Below, in pieces: positions 1 through 9,720 of a DNA stretch of 64,000 bases (position 1 is the first letter of the stretch; every line of letters starts with the position of its first letter). The notes beneath the pieces were generated by a model. The model had not been told where the DNA came from and made no database searches. It saw nothing but the letters and a program-made list of their open reading frames with translations. The stretch covers positions 105,074 to 169,073 of the forward strand of contig JAUZRX010000051.1 in NCBI GenBank assembly GCA_030949985.1. Reading direction: 5' to 3'. Made by a program: the position numbers and the translations under genes. Source of the DNA: Acidobacteriota bacterium. Its GTDB lineage: Bacteria; Acidobacteriota; Polarisedimenticolia; J045.

Positions 1-1949
1 GCCCCCGGCAGCCGGCCGTGCTCCATGCCCTGGCCCATCTGATCAACGCCGCTCTCGGTGCTGGAGGCGCGACCGTTTCCTACACCGCCGATCCGGACGG
101 CGATCGTCCGTCCCACTTCCAGGCCGTCACCGAGCTGGCCGCCGCCATCGACGCCGGTTCCGTGGACACACTGCTGATCATCGGCGGCAACCCGGCCTAC
201 GACGCTCCGGCGGAACTCGGCCTGGCGGAGAAGCTGGGCCGGGTGCGGCAGAGCATCCGGTTGGGGCTCTACGAGGACGAGACCTCCGAACTCTGCTCCT
301 GGCATCTGCCGATGGCTCATTTCCTCGAGACCTGGGGCGATGCGCGGGCCTGGGACGGCACGGTGAGCGTGGCCCAGCCGCTGATCGCGCCGCTCTACGA
401 TGGGCGCAGCGCCATCGAACTGCTCTCCCTGCTGACGACGGGGGTCTTGACGTCCGGTCACCAGATCGTGCGCCGCACCCTCCGCCACTGGCTCGGCGAG
501 GTCGGTTTCGAGAAGGCCTGGCGCCGCAGCGTTCACGACGGCGTGGTCGCCGGCTCGGCCCTCGAGCCCATCACCGTCCGCCCCTCCGCCTCGGCCATGG
601 ATCGTTTGCGGCCGGAGCTGGCGGCTCTCGCGGGTTCCGCCGCGGTCAAGGGAGCCGTCGACCTGGTCTTCACCCGGGGGGCCACCTACGACGGTCGCTA
701 TGCCAACAACGCCTGGCTCCAGGAACTGCCGGACCCCCTGACCAAGCTGACCTGGGACAATGCGCTGATGGTCGGGCCTTCCACCGCCGAGGCGCTGGGG
801 GCCGAGCATGGCGAGCTGGTCGCTCTCGAGGTCGACGGGCGTCGTCTCGAGGTTCCGGTCTTCGTCGCGCCGGGCCAGGCCCGCGGCACCGCTTCCCTGG
901 CCCTGGGTTACGGTCGCCGTCGGGCGGGGCGGGTCGGCACTTCGGTGGGGGTCGACGCCTACACCTTGCGTACGGTGGCCGGTGCCGGCTGGATCGAGGG
1001 GGTTCGCGTCACTCCCCTCGGTCGCAGCTATCCCCTTTCCTGCACCCAGGACCACTTCGCCATCGACCAGCTCGGCCGGGACGAGACCGGTCGACGGGCC
1101 GGCGAGCTGGTGCGGGAGGCGGACCTGGCCGAATACCGCGAGCAGCCTGATTTCGTTCGGCACCGGGTCCACGAGATGGAGCCGATGTCGATGTGGAAAG
1201 AGTGGGAGTACGACGGCCACAAGTGGGGCATGGCCATCGACCTCAACACCTGCATCGGTTGCAGTGCCTGTGTCGTGGCTTGCCAGGCGGAGAACAACAC
1301 TCCCGTGGTGGGCAAGGAGCGGGTCGGCGAGGGGCGGGAGATGCACTGGCTGCGGGTCGACCGGTACTACAAGGGCGAGCCGGACGAGGCGGGTATCGCT
1401 TTCCAGCCCGTGGCCTGCCACCACTGCGAAGACGCTCCCTGCGAATCGGTCTGCCCGGTGGCGGCGACCGTCCATGACAGCGAAGGGCTCAACGTGATGG
1501 TCTACAACCGTTGCGTGGGCACGCGCTACTGCTCGAACAACTGTCCCTACAAGGTGCGGCACTTCAATTACTTCAATTACCACAAGAACTTGACCGAGCT
1601 CGAATCGCTGGTTCACAACCCGGAGGTGACGGTCCGTTCCCGTGGTGTGATGGAAAAGTGCACCTACTGCACCCAGCGTATCCAGGCGGTGAAGATCCAG
1701 GCCGCCAACGAGCAGCGGCCGATCGCCGACGGCGAGATCGTTCCGGCCTGCGCCCAGGTCTGCCCGACCCAGGCCATCGTCTTCGGCGACCTGAACGATC
1801 CGGAGAGTCGGGTCGCCCGGGCCCATGCGCACCGGCGGGCCTACGGCATGCTCGAGGAACTGAACGTCAAGCCGCGTACCCGCTACCTGGGGAAGGTTCG
1901 CAATCCTCCCCCCGGTGGCGGTGGGCATGGATCCAAGGAGCACCACTGA
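1..1949 (+). CDS. actB: Alternative complex III subunit ActB, 5' end cut off by the window
   Basis: Peripheral iron-sulfur subunit of alternative complex III, a quinol:electron-acceptor oxidoreductase. The reading frame is open from base 3, and the family is about 1000 residues long, so roughly the N-terminal third lies outside the window. The visible part starts inside the molybdopterin-oxidoreductase-like domain, which binds no Mo cofactor in this family. The C-terminal part, from about residue 405 of the visible protein, is a ferredoxin-like region with repeated cysteine groups (CIGCSACVVAC, CHHCEDAPCESVC, CVGTRYCSNNC, CTYC, CAQVC) that would hold the Fe-S clusters. A GGAG-containing site near its end serves actC, three bases downstream. 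Subunit ActA (multiheme cytochrome) would be expected upstream, outside the window. Confidence 0.93.
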   Translation, partial: PRQPAVLHALAHLINAALGAGGATVSYTADPDGDRPSHFQAVTELAAAIDAGSVDTLLIIGGNPAYDAPAELGLAEKLGRVRQSIRLGLYEDETSELCSWHLPMAHFLETWGDARAWDGTVSVAQPLIAPLYDGRSAIELLSLLTTGVLTSGHQIVRRTLRHWLGEVGFEKAWRRSVHDGVVAGSALEPITVRPSASAMDRLRPELAALAGSAAVKGAVDLVFTRGATYDGRYANNAWLQELPDPLTKLTWDNALMVGPSTAEALGAEHGELVALEVDGRRLEVPVFVAPGQARGTASLALGYGRRRAGRVGTSVGVDAYTLRTVAGAGWIEGVRVTPLGRSYPLSCTQDHFAIDQLGRDETGRRAGELVREADLAEYREQPDFVRHRVHEMEPMSMWKEWEYDGHKWGMAIDLNTCIGCSACVVACQAENNTPVVGKERVGEGREMHWLRVDRYYKGEPDEAGIAFQPVACHHCEDAPCESVCPVAATVHDSEGLNVMVYNRCVGTRYCSNNCPYKVRHFNYFNYHKNLTELESLVHNPEVTVRSRGVMEKCTYCTQRIQAVKIQAANEQRPIADGEIVPACAQVCPTQAIVFGDLNDPESRVARAHAHRRAYGMLEELNVKPRTRYLGKVRNPPPGGGGHGSKEHH

Positions 1950-1952
1950 CCC

Positions 1953-3419
1953 ATGAGTACGGCACCGATCGACAATCTGGGGCAGGATCCCCGGCAGCGG
2001 GCACCGCTGGTTCTCGGGGGCAAGGGCTTTACCGAGGTCACCGAGACGGTCTGCGCGGTCGCCGAGCGCAAGCGCTGGCCCCTGGGATGGTGGGCCTCGT
2101 TCGGGGTGGCCCTGACGCTGCTCCTGATCCTCAAGGCCTGCATCGTCTACCTCATCACCACCGGTGTCGGCGTGTGGGGCAACCAGGTGCCCGTGGCCTG
2201 GGGCTTCCCCATCGTCAACTTCGTCTTCTGGGTCGGCATCGGCCACGCGGGGACGCTGATTTCGGCGGTGCTCTTTCTCTTCCGTCAGAAGTGGCGGACG
2301 AGCATCAACCGCTCCGCGGAGGCCATGACGATCTTCGCGGTCGCCTGCGCCGGGACGTTCCCGGCGATTCACATCGGTCGTGTCTGGCTGGCGTACTGGC
2401 TCTTCCCGCTGCCCAACCAGATGGCCATGTGGCCCAACTTCCGCAGTCCCCTGCTGTGGGACGTCTTCGCCGTGAGCACCTACGCGCTGGTTTCCACCAT
2501 GTTCTGGTTCATGGGTATGGTGCCCGATCTGGCGACTCTGCGTGACCGGGCGACGGGCAAGATCCGGCAGATCGCCTACGGCATCGCCAGCCTGGGGTGG
2601 ACCGGGTCGAATCGTCACTGGCTTCGCTTCGAGCGGGCCTACCTGATTCTCGCCGCCCTCGCCACGCCGCTGGTGCTCAGCGTGCATTCCATCGTCAGCT
2701 TCGACTTCGCGGTTTCCATCCTGCCTGGATGGCATACGACCATCTTCCCGCCCTACTTCGTGGCCGGAGCGATTTTCAGCGGCTTCGGCATGGTGGCGAC
2801 GATTCTGATCCCCTGTCGCCGCTTCCTCGGACTCGAAGACCTGATCACGCGGCGGCACATCGAGAACATGGCCAAGATCATTCTCGTCACGGGTTCGATG
2901 GTCGGCTACGCCTATTCCGTCGAGTTCTTCATCGCCTGGTACAGCGGGAATCTGGCCGAACAGTTCACCTTCATCAATCGGGCCTTCGGCCCGTACAAGG
3001 TGGGCTACTGGATCATGTTCACCTGCAACGCCTTCATCCCGCAGCTCTTCTGGTTCCGCAAGGTTCGGACCAGCGCGCTGGGGGTCTGGATCATCAGCAT
3101 TTTCGTCAATATCGGCATGTGGTTCGAGCGATTCGTGATCGTGATGAGCTCGCTCAGCCGCGACTACCTGCCCTCGAGCTGGGGGCACTTCACGCCGACA
3201 CTGATCGACATTCTCACACTTGTGGGCAGTTTCGGGCTTTTCTTCACGCTCTTCCTGCTCTTCATCCGCTTCCTGCCGATCGTGGCCATGGCGGAGGTCA
3301 AGAGCGTGATGCCGCAGGCGCTCGTCTCCCACGACGGACACCGGCCCTTCGGCGATTACTGGCCCGACGCTCCGCATCCGGATCGCCAGCGACCGCGGCA
3401 CGGGGAGGATGCATCGTGA
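1953..3419 (+). CDS. actC: Alternative complex III membrane subunit ActC (NrfD/PsrC family)
   Basis: Integral membrane subunit of 488 residues that in this family carries a quinol-binding site and passes electrons to the ActB clusters. It has about ten hydrophobic segments and the NrfD-type layout; the conserved stretch [11 protein letters not shown] (around residues 93-103) is typical of ActC. The ATG at 1953 follows AAGGAG with good spacing. Its stop overlaps the GTG of actD (GTGA), so the two are probably translationally coupled. The order actB-C-D-E-F is the canonical alternative complex III order. Confidence 0.94.
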   Translation: MSTAPIDNLGQDPRQRAPLVLGGKGFTEVTETVCAVAERKRWPLGWWASFGVALTLLLILKACIVYLITTGVGVWGNQVPVAWGFPIVNFVFWVGIGHAGTLISAVLFLFRQKWRTSINRSAEAMTIFAVACAGTFPAIHIGRVWLAYWLFPLPNQMAMWPNFRSPLLWDVFAVSTYALVSTMFWFMGMVPDLATLRDRATGKIRQIAYGIASLGWTGSNRHWLRFERAYLILAALATPLVLSVHSIVSFDFAVSILPGWHTTIFPPYFVAGAIFSGFGMVATILIPCRRFLGLEDLITRRHIENMAKIILVTGSMVGYAYSVEFFIAWYSGNLAEQFTFINRAFGPYKVGYWIMFTCNAFIPQLFWFRKVRTSALGVWIISIFVNIGMWFERFVIVMSSLSRDYLPSSWGHFTPTLIDILTLVGSFGLFFTLFLLFIRFLPIVAMAEVKSVMPQALVSHDGHRPFGDYWPDAPHPDRQRPRHGEDAS

Positions 3420-3958
3420 GCGGACAGGAACCCCGGATCTGGGGGATGATGACCGAGTTCGACGACGTGGCGAAAGCTGTCCACGCGGCCGAGAAGGTGC
3501 GGGACGCCGGCTACGAGTACTGGGACACCCACACCCCCTTCCCGGTACACGGCCTGAGCGACGCGATGGGGATGCGGGACACCCGGCTGCCCTGGCTCGT
3601 GCTCGCCTGCGGAGCGACGGGCGCCACCCTGGGCCTGGCCATGCAGTTGTGGATGAACGGGGTGGACTATCCGTTGAACATCGCCGGCAAGCCGCTGTTC
3701 GGCATCCCGGCCAACATTCCGATCGTCTTCGAATCGACCGTCCTCTTCGCGGCGATCTCCGCGTTCGTGGGCATGCTGATTGCCAACGGCCTGCCGCGCT
3801 GGTATCAGCCGGTGCTTCGCAGTGAACGCTTCCGGCGGGTGACCAACGACCGCTTCTTCATCGTCATCGAGGCGCGGGATCCCAGCTTCGATCCGGAGAA
3901 AACCCGCGCTTTCCTCGAGTCCTTGGGAGGACTCGGCGTCGAAGTCGTGGAGGACTGA
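3416..3958 (+). CDS. actD: Alternative complex III subunit ActD (DUF3341)
   Basis: Small membrane-anchored subunit, about 180 residues, DUF3341 family. The start is the GTG at 3416 that overlaps the actC stop and has GGGGAGG upstream. The open frame extends much further 5', but that part is antisense or out-of-frame to actC and not protein-like. The N-terminal half ([20 protein letters not shown], then [15 protein letters not shown]) is the ferredoxin-fold-like cytoplasmic part with the typical TPFPVHG signature. Two transmembrane helices follow at about residues 60-85 and 100-125. Its role is structural, joining ActC and ActF in known structures. Confidence 0.93.
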   Translation: MSGQEPRIWGMMTEFDDVAKAVHAAEKVRDAGYEYWDTHTPFPVHGLSDAMGMRDTRLPWLVLACGATGATLGLAMQLWMNGVDYPLNIAGKPLFGIPANIPIVFESTVLFAAISAFVGMLIANGLPRWYQPVLRSERFRRVTNDRFFIVIEARDPSFDPEKTRAFLESLGGLGVEVVED

Positions 3959-3962
3959 GGCG

Positions 3963-4610
3963 ATGCCGAGACCGATGGTCTACCTGTTGATCCTGCTGGT
4001 TTGCCTGTCGTTCGTTCCCCTGGCGTGGATCGCCCGGGCGCGGACCCGCGTGTCCTCCCAGCCCCGTATCCACATCGTTCCGGATATGGATTCCCAGGAA
4101 AAGTTCAAGGCCCAGTCCGCGAGTTTGCTTTTTTCGGACGGAAGGGCGATGAGGCTGCCCGTCGATGGCACCATCGCCCAGGGTGAGCTGCAAGAGGACG
4201 ACCACTACTACCGGGGCAAGGTCGGCGAGGCCTTCGCGACGACTTTCCCCGGGCAGGTGCGGGTCGACCGCGCCCTGCTCGAACGGGGAAGAGAGCGCTA
4301 CGGTATCTACTGCGCCCCGTGCCACGGCCAGGCCGGTGACGGCGACGGCATGGTCGCCCGTCGCGCCGAAGAACTCGGGGAGGGCACCTGGACGCCGCCG
4401 TCGAACCTGCACGACCAGACGGTGGTCGAGCGACCCGTGGGGCACATCTACAACACGATCGCCAACGGAATCCGGAACATGCCCGCCTACGGTTCGCAGG
4501 TTCCAGTGGCCGATCGCTGGGCCATCGTGGCCTACGTTCGCGCGCTTCAGCGGAGCCGGCGCGCGAGCATCGACGAGGTTCCGGCGGACAAGCGGTCGAC
4601 TCTCCGCTGA
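3963..4610 (+). CDS. actE: Alternative complex III cytochrome c subunit ActE
   Basis: Mono-heme c-type cytochrome of 215 residues. It begins with one hydrophobic anchor (residues 5-23) and a periplasmic domain follows. The single heme-binding motif is CAPCHGQAGDGDG at about residue 115, and NMPAYG near residue 175 supplies the likely axial Met. It sits four bases after actD and just before actF. In the assembled complex ActE takes electrons from ActA/ActB toward the terminal oxidase, which here would be the caa3 oxidase encoded downstream. Confidence 0.92.
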   Translation: MPRPMVYLLILLVCLSFVPLAWIARARTRVSSQPRIHIVPDMDSQEKFKAQSASLLFSDGRAMRLPVDGTIAQGELQEDDHYYRGKVGEAFATTFPGQVRVDRALLERGRERYGIYCAPCHGQAGDGDGMVARRAEELGEGTWTPPSNLHDQTVVERPVGHIYNTIANGIRNMPAYGSQVPVADRWAIVAYVRALQRSRRASIDEVPADKRSTLR

Positions 4611-4623
4611 GGCGAGGTGGGTG

Positions 4624-5838
4624 ATGCAGCAGATCACGGACATCAGCCGGGAAAACCGCTTTCTCGAGGGCTTGTCGGCCCGGCTGACCCTTGTTGGACT
4701 GGTTCTCGGCGTGCTGGGCCTGGGGGCGGCGTTCGGCCTGGCCCAGGGCGCTGAAGGGGGGATGCACCGCCTGTGGTGGTCCTACCTGGTGAACTGGGTT
4801 TTCTTTCTCAGCATTTCGTTGGGAGCGCTGGGCTTCGTCCTGATCCAGCACCTGGCCAAGGCCGGCTGGTCGGTGGTGCTCCGGAGGATCGCCGAGGGCT
4901 TGGCGGCCAATACGTTGATCTGCGGCCTGCTGTTCGTGCCCCTCTACTTCGGGCTTCACGATCTCTATCACTGGCTCGATGCCGAAGCCGTGGCCCACGA
5001 TCATATCCTGCAGCACAAGGCGGGGTATCTGAACCTGGACTTCTTCCTCGTCCGCGTGGCGCTCTACTTCATCGCCTGGGTCGGTGGGAGTCTCTTCCTG
5101 TTGCGGACATCCATCAAGCAGGACCGGACCGGTGACTATCGCTTGACCCAGCGCATGGAGAAGGTATCGGCCCCGCTGATGTTCGTCTACGCCCTGACCG
5201 TCACCCTGGCCGCTTTCGATCTGTTGATGTCCCTCGATCCCCACTGGTTCAGCACGATCTTCGGCGTGTACTTCTTCGCCGGCGGATTCCTGGCCTTTTT
5301 CGCGCTTCTGCCGGGAATCGTCTGGTGGCTGCAAGGCCGTGGCCGCCTGGAGCGGGCCATTACCCCCGAGCACTTCCAGGACATGGGCAAGTTCATGTTC
5401 GCCTTCCTCGTCTTCTGGGGTTACATCGCCTTTTCCCAGTTCATGCTGATCTGGTACGGCAACCTCCCCGAGGAGATCGGCTGGTACCTTCGCCGGGAAG
5501 CGGGGACCTGGTCCGACGTGGCGTGGTTGATCGTCGTGGGGCATTTCATGCTGCCCTTCGTGTTCCTGATGTCCAAGCACGTCAAGCGCAGGCTGCCGAT
5601 CCTGGTCCTGGCCGGACTGTGGCTGCTGGCGATGCATTGGATCGAGCTTTACTGGATCGTGCTGCCGGAGATGAACCACGAGGCGGCGGAGGTGCCCTGG
5701 AGCCTGTTCGACCTGCTGTGCCTGGTAGGCATCGGCGGTTTCTACCTGGCGGGCTGGTCCCGGTTGATCGGCAAGGCGGCGCTGGTGCCTGAGAAGGATC
5801 CCCGCCTCGGCGAGTCGCTGAGTTTCGAAAATGTCTGA
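4624..5838 (+). CDS. actF: Alternative complex III membrane subunit ActF (NrfD-like)
   Basis: Second NrfD-like membrane subunit, 404 residues with about ten transmembrane segments, homologous in fold to ActC. The ATG at 4624 is chosen; an in-frame GTG at 4621 is immediately adjacent. Upstream in-frame sequence is a shadow of actE. Features typical of ActF include LYFGLHDLYHWLD (about residues 105-117) and the stretch SLDPHWFSTIFGVYFFAGG (around residue 204). The subunit is thought to take part in proton movement in the family. It ends the canonical act block. Confidence 0.93.
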   Translation: MQQITDISRENRFLEGLSARLTLVGLVLGVLGLGAAFGLAQGAEGGMHRLWWSYLVNWVFFLSISLGALGFVLIQHLAKAGWSVVLRRIAEGLAANTLICGLLFVPLYFGLHDLYHWLDAEAVAHDHILQHKAGYLNLDFFLVRVALYFIAWVGGSLFLLRTSIKQDRTGDYRLTQRMEKVSAPLMFVYALTVTLAAFDLLMSLDPHWFSTIFGVYFFAGGFLAFFALLPGIVWWLQGRGRLERAITPEHFQDMGKFMFAFLVFWGYIAFSQFMLIWYGNLPEEIGWYLRREAGTWSDVAWLIVVGHFMLPFVFLMSKHVKRRLPILVLAGLWLLAMHWIELYWIVLPEMNHEAAEVPWSLFDLLCLVGIGGFYLAGWSRLIGKAALVPEKDPRLGESLSFENV

Positions 5839-5852
5839 TCCCGTGGCAAGCC

Positions 5853-5870
5853 GGGCGTCCGGCGACGCCC
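5853..5870 (+). other. Intra-operon hairpin after actF
   Basis: GGGCGTC (5853-5859), loop CGGC, GACGCCC (5864-5870): a perfect 7-bp stem in the short gap between actF and the next gene. No T-run follows, so an intrinsic terminator is unlikely. An mRNA processing or stability element that adjusts the act to cox expression ratio is possible but unproven. Confidence 0.4.
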
Positions 5871-5906
5871 GCGCCGGGTCCGCGGCGGCGGGATGAGGAG
5901 AGCGTG

Positions 5907-6215
5907 ATGTGGAGCAAGGGACAAGGCGATCCTGACCCCCTGGCCCTGGGTTTCGTCCTGGCCGCCGGGTGCATCATCGTCATTGCGACCGTGCTGGCCC
6001 TGGAGGGCTTCTACAACTTTGCGGAGCGGCGGATGCTCGAACAGAGAGTCGTGGCCGTCGAGGATACGACCCTCGCCCGCGTCCGTGCCGAGCAACTCGA
6101 GAAACTGACGGAATATCGCTGGATCGACCAGCAGGCGGGCCGGGTGCAGGTGCCCATCGAGCGGGCCATGGAGCTCGTGATCGAGGATGAGGCACGGGGT
6201 GGGGGGGGACGGTGA
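5907..6215 (+). CDS. Small one-helix membrane protein of the respiratory operon
   Basis: Unrecognised protein of 102 residues. The ATG at 5907 lies six bases after AGGAG; a GTG at 5904 is also possible. It has one transmembrane helix (about residues 12-32), then a basic turn and a periplasmic or coiled segment rich in E and R. It ends in WIDQQAGRVQVPIERAMELV, a compact motif (W-x-D-x4-G-x-V-x-[VI]-P-[IL]-x-x-AM) that I associate, from memory only, with small proteins in alternative complex III/cox clusters. It overlaps the SCO1 gene by four bases (GTGA). It may be an accessory subunit comparable to ActG or an oxidase assembly protein; this is inference. Confidence 0.75.
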   Translation: MWSKGQGDPDPLALGFVLAAGCIIVIATVLALEGFYNFAERRMLEQRVVAVEDTTLARVRAEQLEKLTEYRWIDQQAGRVQVPIERAMELVIEDEARGGGGR

Positions 6216-7039
6216 AGCCGTCGCTGCCCATCGCCTTGCTGGCGCTGCTCGTCGCGGGACCGGCGGCGGCCCAGACCGTCAAGGCGGTACCCGACGAACT
6301 CCAGGGAGTGGGCGTGACCGAGCACCTGGGCCGCAGGCTTCCCGCGGACCTGGAACTGGTCGACGAAAACGGGCGGCGGGTGGTCCTGGGCGACTACTTC
6401 GATGGCCGCCGACCGGTGATCCTCAGTCTCGGCTATTTTCGTTGCCCGATGCTCTGCAACCTGATCTGGAACAGCCTGGTCGATACGCTGCGTGAACTGG
6501 AGTGGACCGCGGGCCAGGAATTCACGATCCTGACCGTCAGCATCGATCCCGATGAAACCGCGGCCCTCGCGGCGGCCAAGAAAGAAAACTACATCCGCAG
6601 CTACCAGCGGCCTTCGGCGGCGGCGGGCTGGCATTTTCTGACCGCCGAGCAGCCGGTGATCACCGAATTGGCGACTCAAGTCGGATTCGATTACCGCTAT
6701 CTCCGGGAGCAGGACGAGTTCGCCCACACGGCCGTGCTCTTCATGCTCTCGCCCGAAGGGAAGATCGTACGCTATCTCTATGGAGTCTCGCAGGAGCCCA
6801 AGACCCTTCGCCTGGCCCTGGTCGAGGCCTCGGAGGGTACGATCGGTACGACTCTCGATCGGGTGATTCTCTACTGCTTTCACTACGACGCGAAGGAAAG
6901 ACGCTACACCCCCGCGGCGATGGCGCTGATGCGGGTGATGGGGGCGATCACGATCGCGGCACTCGGATCGGTCCTCTTGGTGCTTTGGCGGGTTGACAGG
7001 CGCCGAAAAAAGAAGATGGCCGCGACGGAAGCACGATGA
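6212..7039 (+). CDS. SCO1/SenC family copper chaperone
   Basis: Thioredoxin-fold copper-binding protein of 275 residues for CuA-site assembly of the oxidase encoded just downstream. A signal peptide (residues 1-20, ending AAAQ) is followed by the SCO domain with the Cu ligands CPMLC (about residues 77-81) and the distal His in FAHTAVLF (about residue 172). A C-terminal transmembrane helix (about residues 242-262) and the basic tail RRRKKK anchor the domain on the periplasmic side. It starts with GTG overlapping the previous stop, and its own stop overlaps the coxB ATG. Confidence 0.92.
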   Translation: MKPSLPIALLALLVAGPAAAQTVKAVPDELQGVGVTEHLGRRLPADLELVDENGRRVVLGDYFDGRRPVILSLGYFRCPMLCNLIWNSLVDTLRELEWTAGQEFTILTVSIDPDETAALAAAKKENYIRSYQRPSAAAGWHFLTAEQPVITELATQVGFDYRYLREQDEFAHTAVLFMLSPEGKIVRYLYGVSQEPKTLRLALVEASEGTIGTTLDRVILYCFHYDAKERRYTPAAMALMRVMGAITIAALGSVLLVLWRVDRRRKKKMAATEAR

Positions 7040-8052
7040 TGAGCCTGTTCGATCACCTCCTCGGCGCGGTGGCGCTGGCGGGGCCCGGCGATGGTTTGAG
7101 CCTGCCCGTTCGGGCGGCCGACGTGGCCGACTCGGTGGATTGGACCTTCAACTACATTTTCTATGTCAGCGTTTTCTTTTTCGTGCTGATCACGGCGCTG
7201 GCGGTGATTTTCGTGGTGAAGTTCCGCTACCGCGGCGATCGCGAACTCGGCCAGGGGCCTTCCCACAGCACCGCTCTCGAGCTGACCTGGACGATCATCC
7301 CCAGCATCCTGGTGATCGTGATGTTCTACTCCGGCTTCAAGGGTTACATGCAGATGAACCTGCCGCAGCAGAACGCCTACGAGATCCTGGTCAACGCCCA
7401 GAAGTGGTCCTGGGAGTTCACCTATCCCAACGGTTATGTCGACAAGGATCTGCACCTTCCGGTCGATCGTGAAATCCGCCTCGTGCTTTCCTCCAACGAC
7501 GTGATTCACAGCCTCTTCATCCCGGCCTTCCGGGTCAAGAAAGACGTCGTTCCCGGGCGCTACAACAAGCTGTGGTTCAAGGCCAATCGGCCGGGAACCT
7601 ACACGCTGCTGTGCGCCGAGTACTGCGGGACCAGTCACTCGGACATGCTGGCCCAGGTGATCGTCCATCCCGCCGGTGAGTTCGATCAGTGGTTGACCCT
7701 GGCCTCGGATTTCATCGCGGCGATGCCTCCCGTGGAGGCCGGCGAGCGCGTGTTCAAGACCCGGGGCTGCACCCAGTGCCATACGGTCGATGGCAACCGG
7801 GGCATCGGACCGACTCTCAAGGGTGTCTTCGGGCACGAGGTGACGATGAAGGACGGCACCAGGGTGTTGGTCGACGAAGACTACATTCGCGAATCGATCC
7901 TCAATCCGCAGGCCAAGGTGGTCGAAGGATACGAACCGGTGATGCCTACCTTCCAGGGAAGAATCAAGGACAAAGAGATCACGGTCCTGATCGAGTACAT
8001 CAAGAGCCTCAGCTCGGGCGGCCCCGAGGCGGCCCCGGAGGAGAAGCCATGA
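7036..8052 (+). CDS. coxB: Cytochrome c oxidase subunit II with fused cytochrome c (caa3 type)
   Basis: Subunit II of 338 residues. Two N-terminal membrane helices (about residues 38-60 and 80-100) are followed by a cupredoxin domain with a complete CuA site ([10 protein letters not shown], then [12 protein letters not shown]). A mono-heme cytochrome c domain is fused at the C-terminus (CTQCH at about residue 245, axial Met in VMPTF). The fusion makes this a caa3-type oxidase able to take electrons directly from ActE or another donor. ATGA overlaps join it to the SCO gene before it and coxA after it. Confidence 0.95.
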   Translation: MMSLFDHLLGAVALAGPGDGLSLPVRAADVADSVDWTFNYIFYVSVFFFVLITALAVIFVVKFRYRGDRELGQGPSHSTALELTWTIIPSILVIVMFYSGFKGYMQMNLPQQNAYEILVNAQKWSWEFTYPNGYVDKDLHLPVDREIRLVLSSNDVIHSLFIPAFRVKKDVVPGRYNKLWFKANRPGTYTLLCAEYCGTSHSDMLAQVIVHPAGEFDQWLTLASDFIAAMPPVEAGERVFKTRGCTQCHTVDGNRGIGPTLKGVFGHEVTMKDGTRVLVDEDYIRESILNPQAKVVEGYEPVMPTFQGRIKDKEITVLIEYIKSLSSGGPEAAPEEKP

Positions 8053-9716
8053 CCGCCATCGATGCCGGCGCGCAGGCGGAGACGAACTACCTCGGCGCCT
8101 CCCGCGGGATTCTCTCGTGGATTTTCACCCTCGACCACAAGCGGGTCGGCGTGATGTATCTGGTCTCGACGCTGACCATGTTCGCGCTCGGGGGCTTTTT
8201 CGCGATGCTCGTGCGTACGGAGCTGCTCACGCCCGAGCGTACGATCATGGGGCCCGATACCTACAACAAGATGTTCACCCTCCATGGAGCGGTGATGATC
8301 TTCCTCTTCCTGATCCCGGCGATTCCAGCGGCCCTGGGCAATTTCGTCCTGCCCCTGCAGCTCGGTGCCCGGGACGTGGCCTTTCCCCGGCTCAACCTGG
8401 CCAGCTACCACATCTACATGTTCGGCGCGTTCTTCGCGATCTGGACCCTGGCCACCGGCGGGGTCGACACCGGCTGGACCTTTTACACGCCCTACAGCAC
8501 GACGACCAACACCAGCGTGGTGTCGATGACCCTCGCGGCGTTCATCCTGGGTTTTTCCTCGATCTTCACGGGACTGAACTTCATTGTCACGGTGCACAAG
8601 ATGCGTGCGCCGGGCATGACCTGGTTCAAGCTTCCGCTCAACGTTTGGGCGCTCTATGCCACCTCTGTGATCCAGATCCTCGCCACCCCGGTGCTGGCCA
8701 TCACCCTCCTGCTGCTGGCCCTCGAGAGGGTCTTCGGCATCGGGATCTTCGACCCCAACCTCGGTGGTGACCCGGTGCTCTTCCAGCACTTCTTCTGGTT
8801 CTACTCCCACCCGGCGGTCTACATCATGGTGCTGCCGGCGATGGGGATCATGTCGGAGACGATCTCGGTCTTCTCGCGCAAGCATATTTTCGGCTACAAG
8901 TTCATCGCCTTCTCCTCGGTGGCCATTGCCCTGATCGGTTTCTTCGTCTGGGGACACCACATGTACACCTCGGGGCAGTCGAACCTGGCCAGTACGATCT
9001 TCTCGTTCCTGACCTTTGCCGTGGCGATTCCGTCCGCGATCAAGGTTTTCAACTGGCTGGCGACGCTCTACGGCGGCTCGATTCGGCTCGACACGCCGAT
9101 GATCTATGCCTTGTCTTTCATGTTCCTCTTCCTGATCGGCGGGCTGACCGGCCTCTTTCTCGGCACGCTTTCGGTCGACGTCCACCTGCACGACACGTAC
9201 TTCGTCGTGGCCCACTTTCACTATGTGATGGTTTGTGGGACCGTGACGGCGTTTCTCGCCGGCCTGCACTATTGGTGGCCCAAGATCACGGGCCGGATGT
9301 ACAACGAGAAACTGGGGCGGATCGCCGCGGTTCTCGTCTTCCTGGGCTTCAACCTGAGCTTCTTCGTGCAGTTCCTGATGGGCTACAACGGTATGCCCCG
9401 GCGCTATTACAACTACCTGCCCAAGTATCACTCCGGGCACGTGATTTCGACCGTCGGGGCCTACCTGACGGGCATCGCCCTGGTCATGGTGCTCTTCTAC
9501 CTGCTCGCCTCGTTGCGCAACGGCAGAAAGGCTCCGGCCAATCCGTGGGGTGGTGCGACGCTGGAGTGGGAGACGGCCTCACCGCCCCCTCCGACGAACT
9601 TCGAGTCGACCCCGGACGGTTCGCGGGATCCCTACGATTTCACGGATTTGACCTGGAAGGGCGAGGCGGAAGGCTGGGTCCATCGATCTGCGGCTGCGGC
9701 CGAGGGGAGGGCATAG
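8049..9716 (+). CDS. coxA: Cytochrome c oxidase subunit I
   Basis: Catalytic heme-copper subunit, 555 residues from the ATG at 8049 that overlaps the coxB stop. Visible signatures are [10 protein letters not shown] (heme a ligand His), [17 protein letters not shown] (CuB His and cross-linked Tyr region), WGHHMYTSG (two CuB His) and [14 protein letters not shown] (heme ligands). Where most A1 oxidases have a Glu in the proton channel (HPEV), this protein has YSHPAV, the YS motif of A2-type oxidases such as the Rhodothermus and Thermus caa3 enzymes. The remaining twelve-helix layout is intact. Confidence 0.96.
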   Translation: MTAIDAGAQAETNYLGASRGILSWIFTLDHKRVGVMYLVSTLTMFALGGFFAMLVRTELLTPERTIMGPDTYNKMFTLHGAVMIFLFLIPAIPAALGNFVLPLQLGARDVAFPRLNLASYHIYMFGAFFAIWTLATGGVDTGWTFYTPYSTTTNTSVVSMTLAAFILGFSSIFTGLNFIVTVHKMRAPGMTWFKLPLNVWALYATSVIQILATPVLAITLLLLALERVFGIGIFDPNLGGDPVLFQHFFWFYSHPAVYIMVLPAMGIMSETISVFSRKHIFGYKFIAFSSVAIALIGFFVWGHHMYTSGQSNLASTIFSFLTFAVAIPSAIKVFNWLATLYGGSIRLDTPMIYALSFMFLFLIGGLTGLFLGTLSVDVHLHDTYFVVAHFHYVMVCGTVTAFLAGLHYWWPKITGRMYNEKLGRIAAVLVFLGFNLSFFVQFLMGYNGMPRRYYNYLPKYHSGHVISTVGAYLTGIALVMVLFYLLASLRNGRKAPANPWGGATLEWETASPPPPTNFESTPDGSRDPYDFTDLTWKGEAEGWVHRSAAAAEGRA

Positions 9717-9720
9717 TTTC

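Noticed and set aside
7881..9440. 519-codon minus-strand frame opposite coxA
   Set aside because: Its composition (His/Arg/Glu/Gln repeats) is what antisense of a membrane protein gives; coxA is certain.
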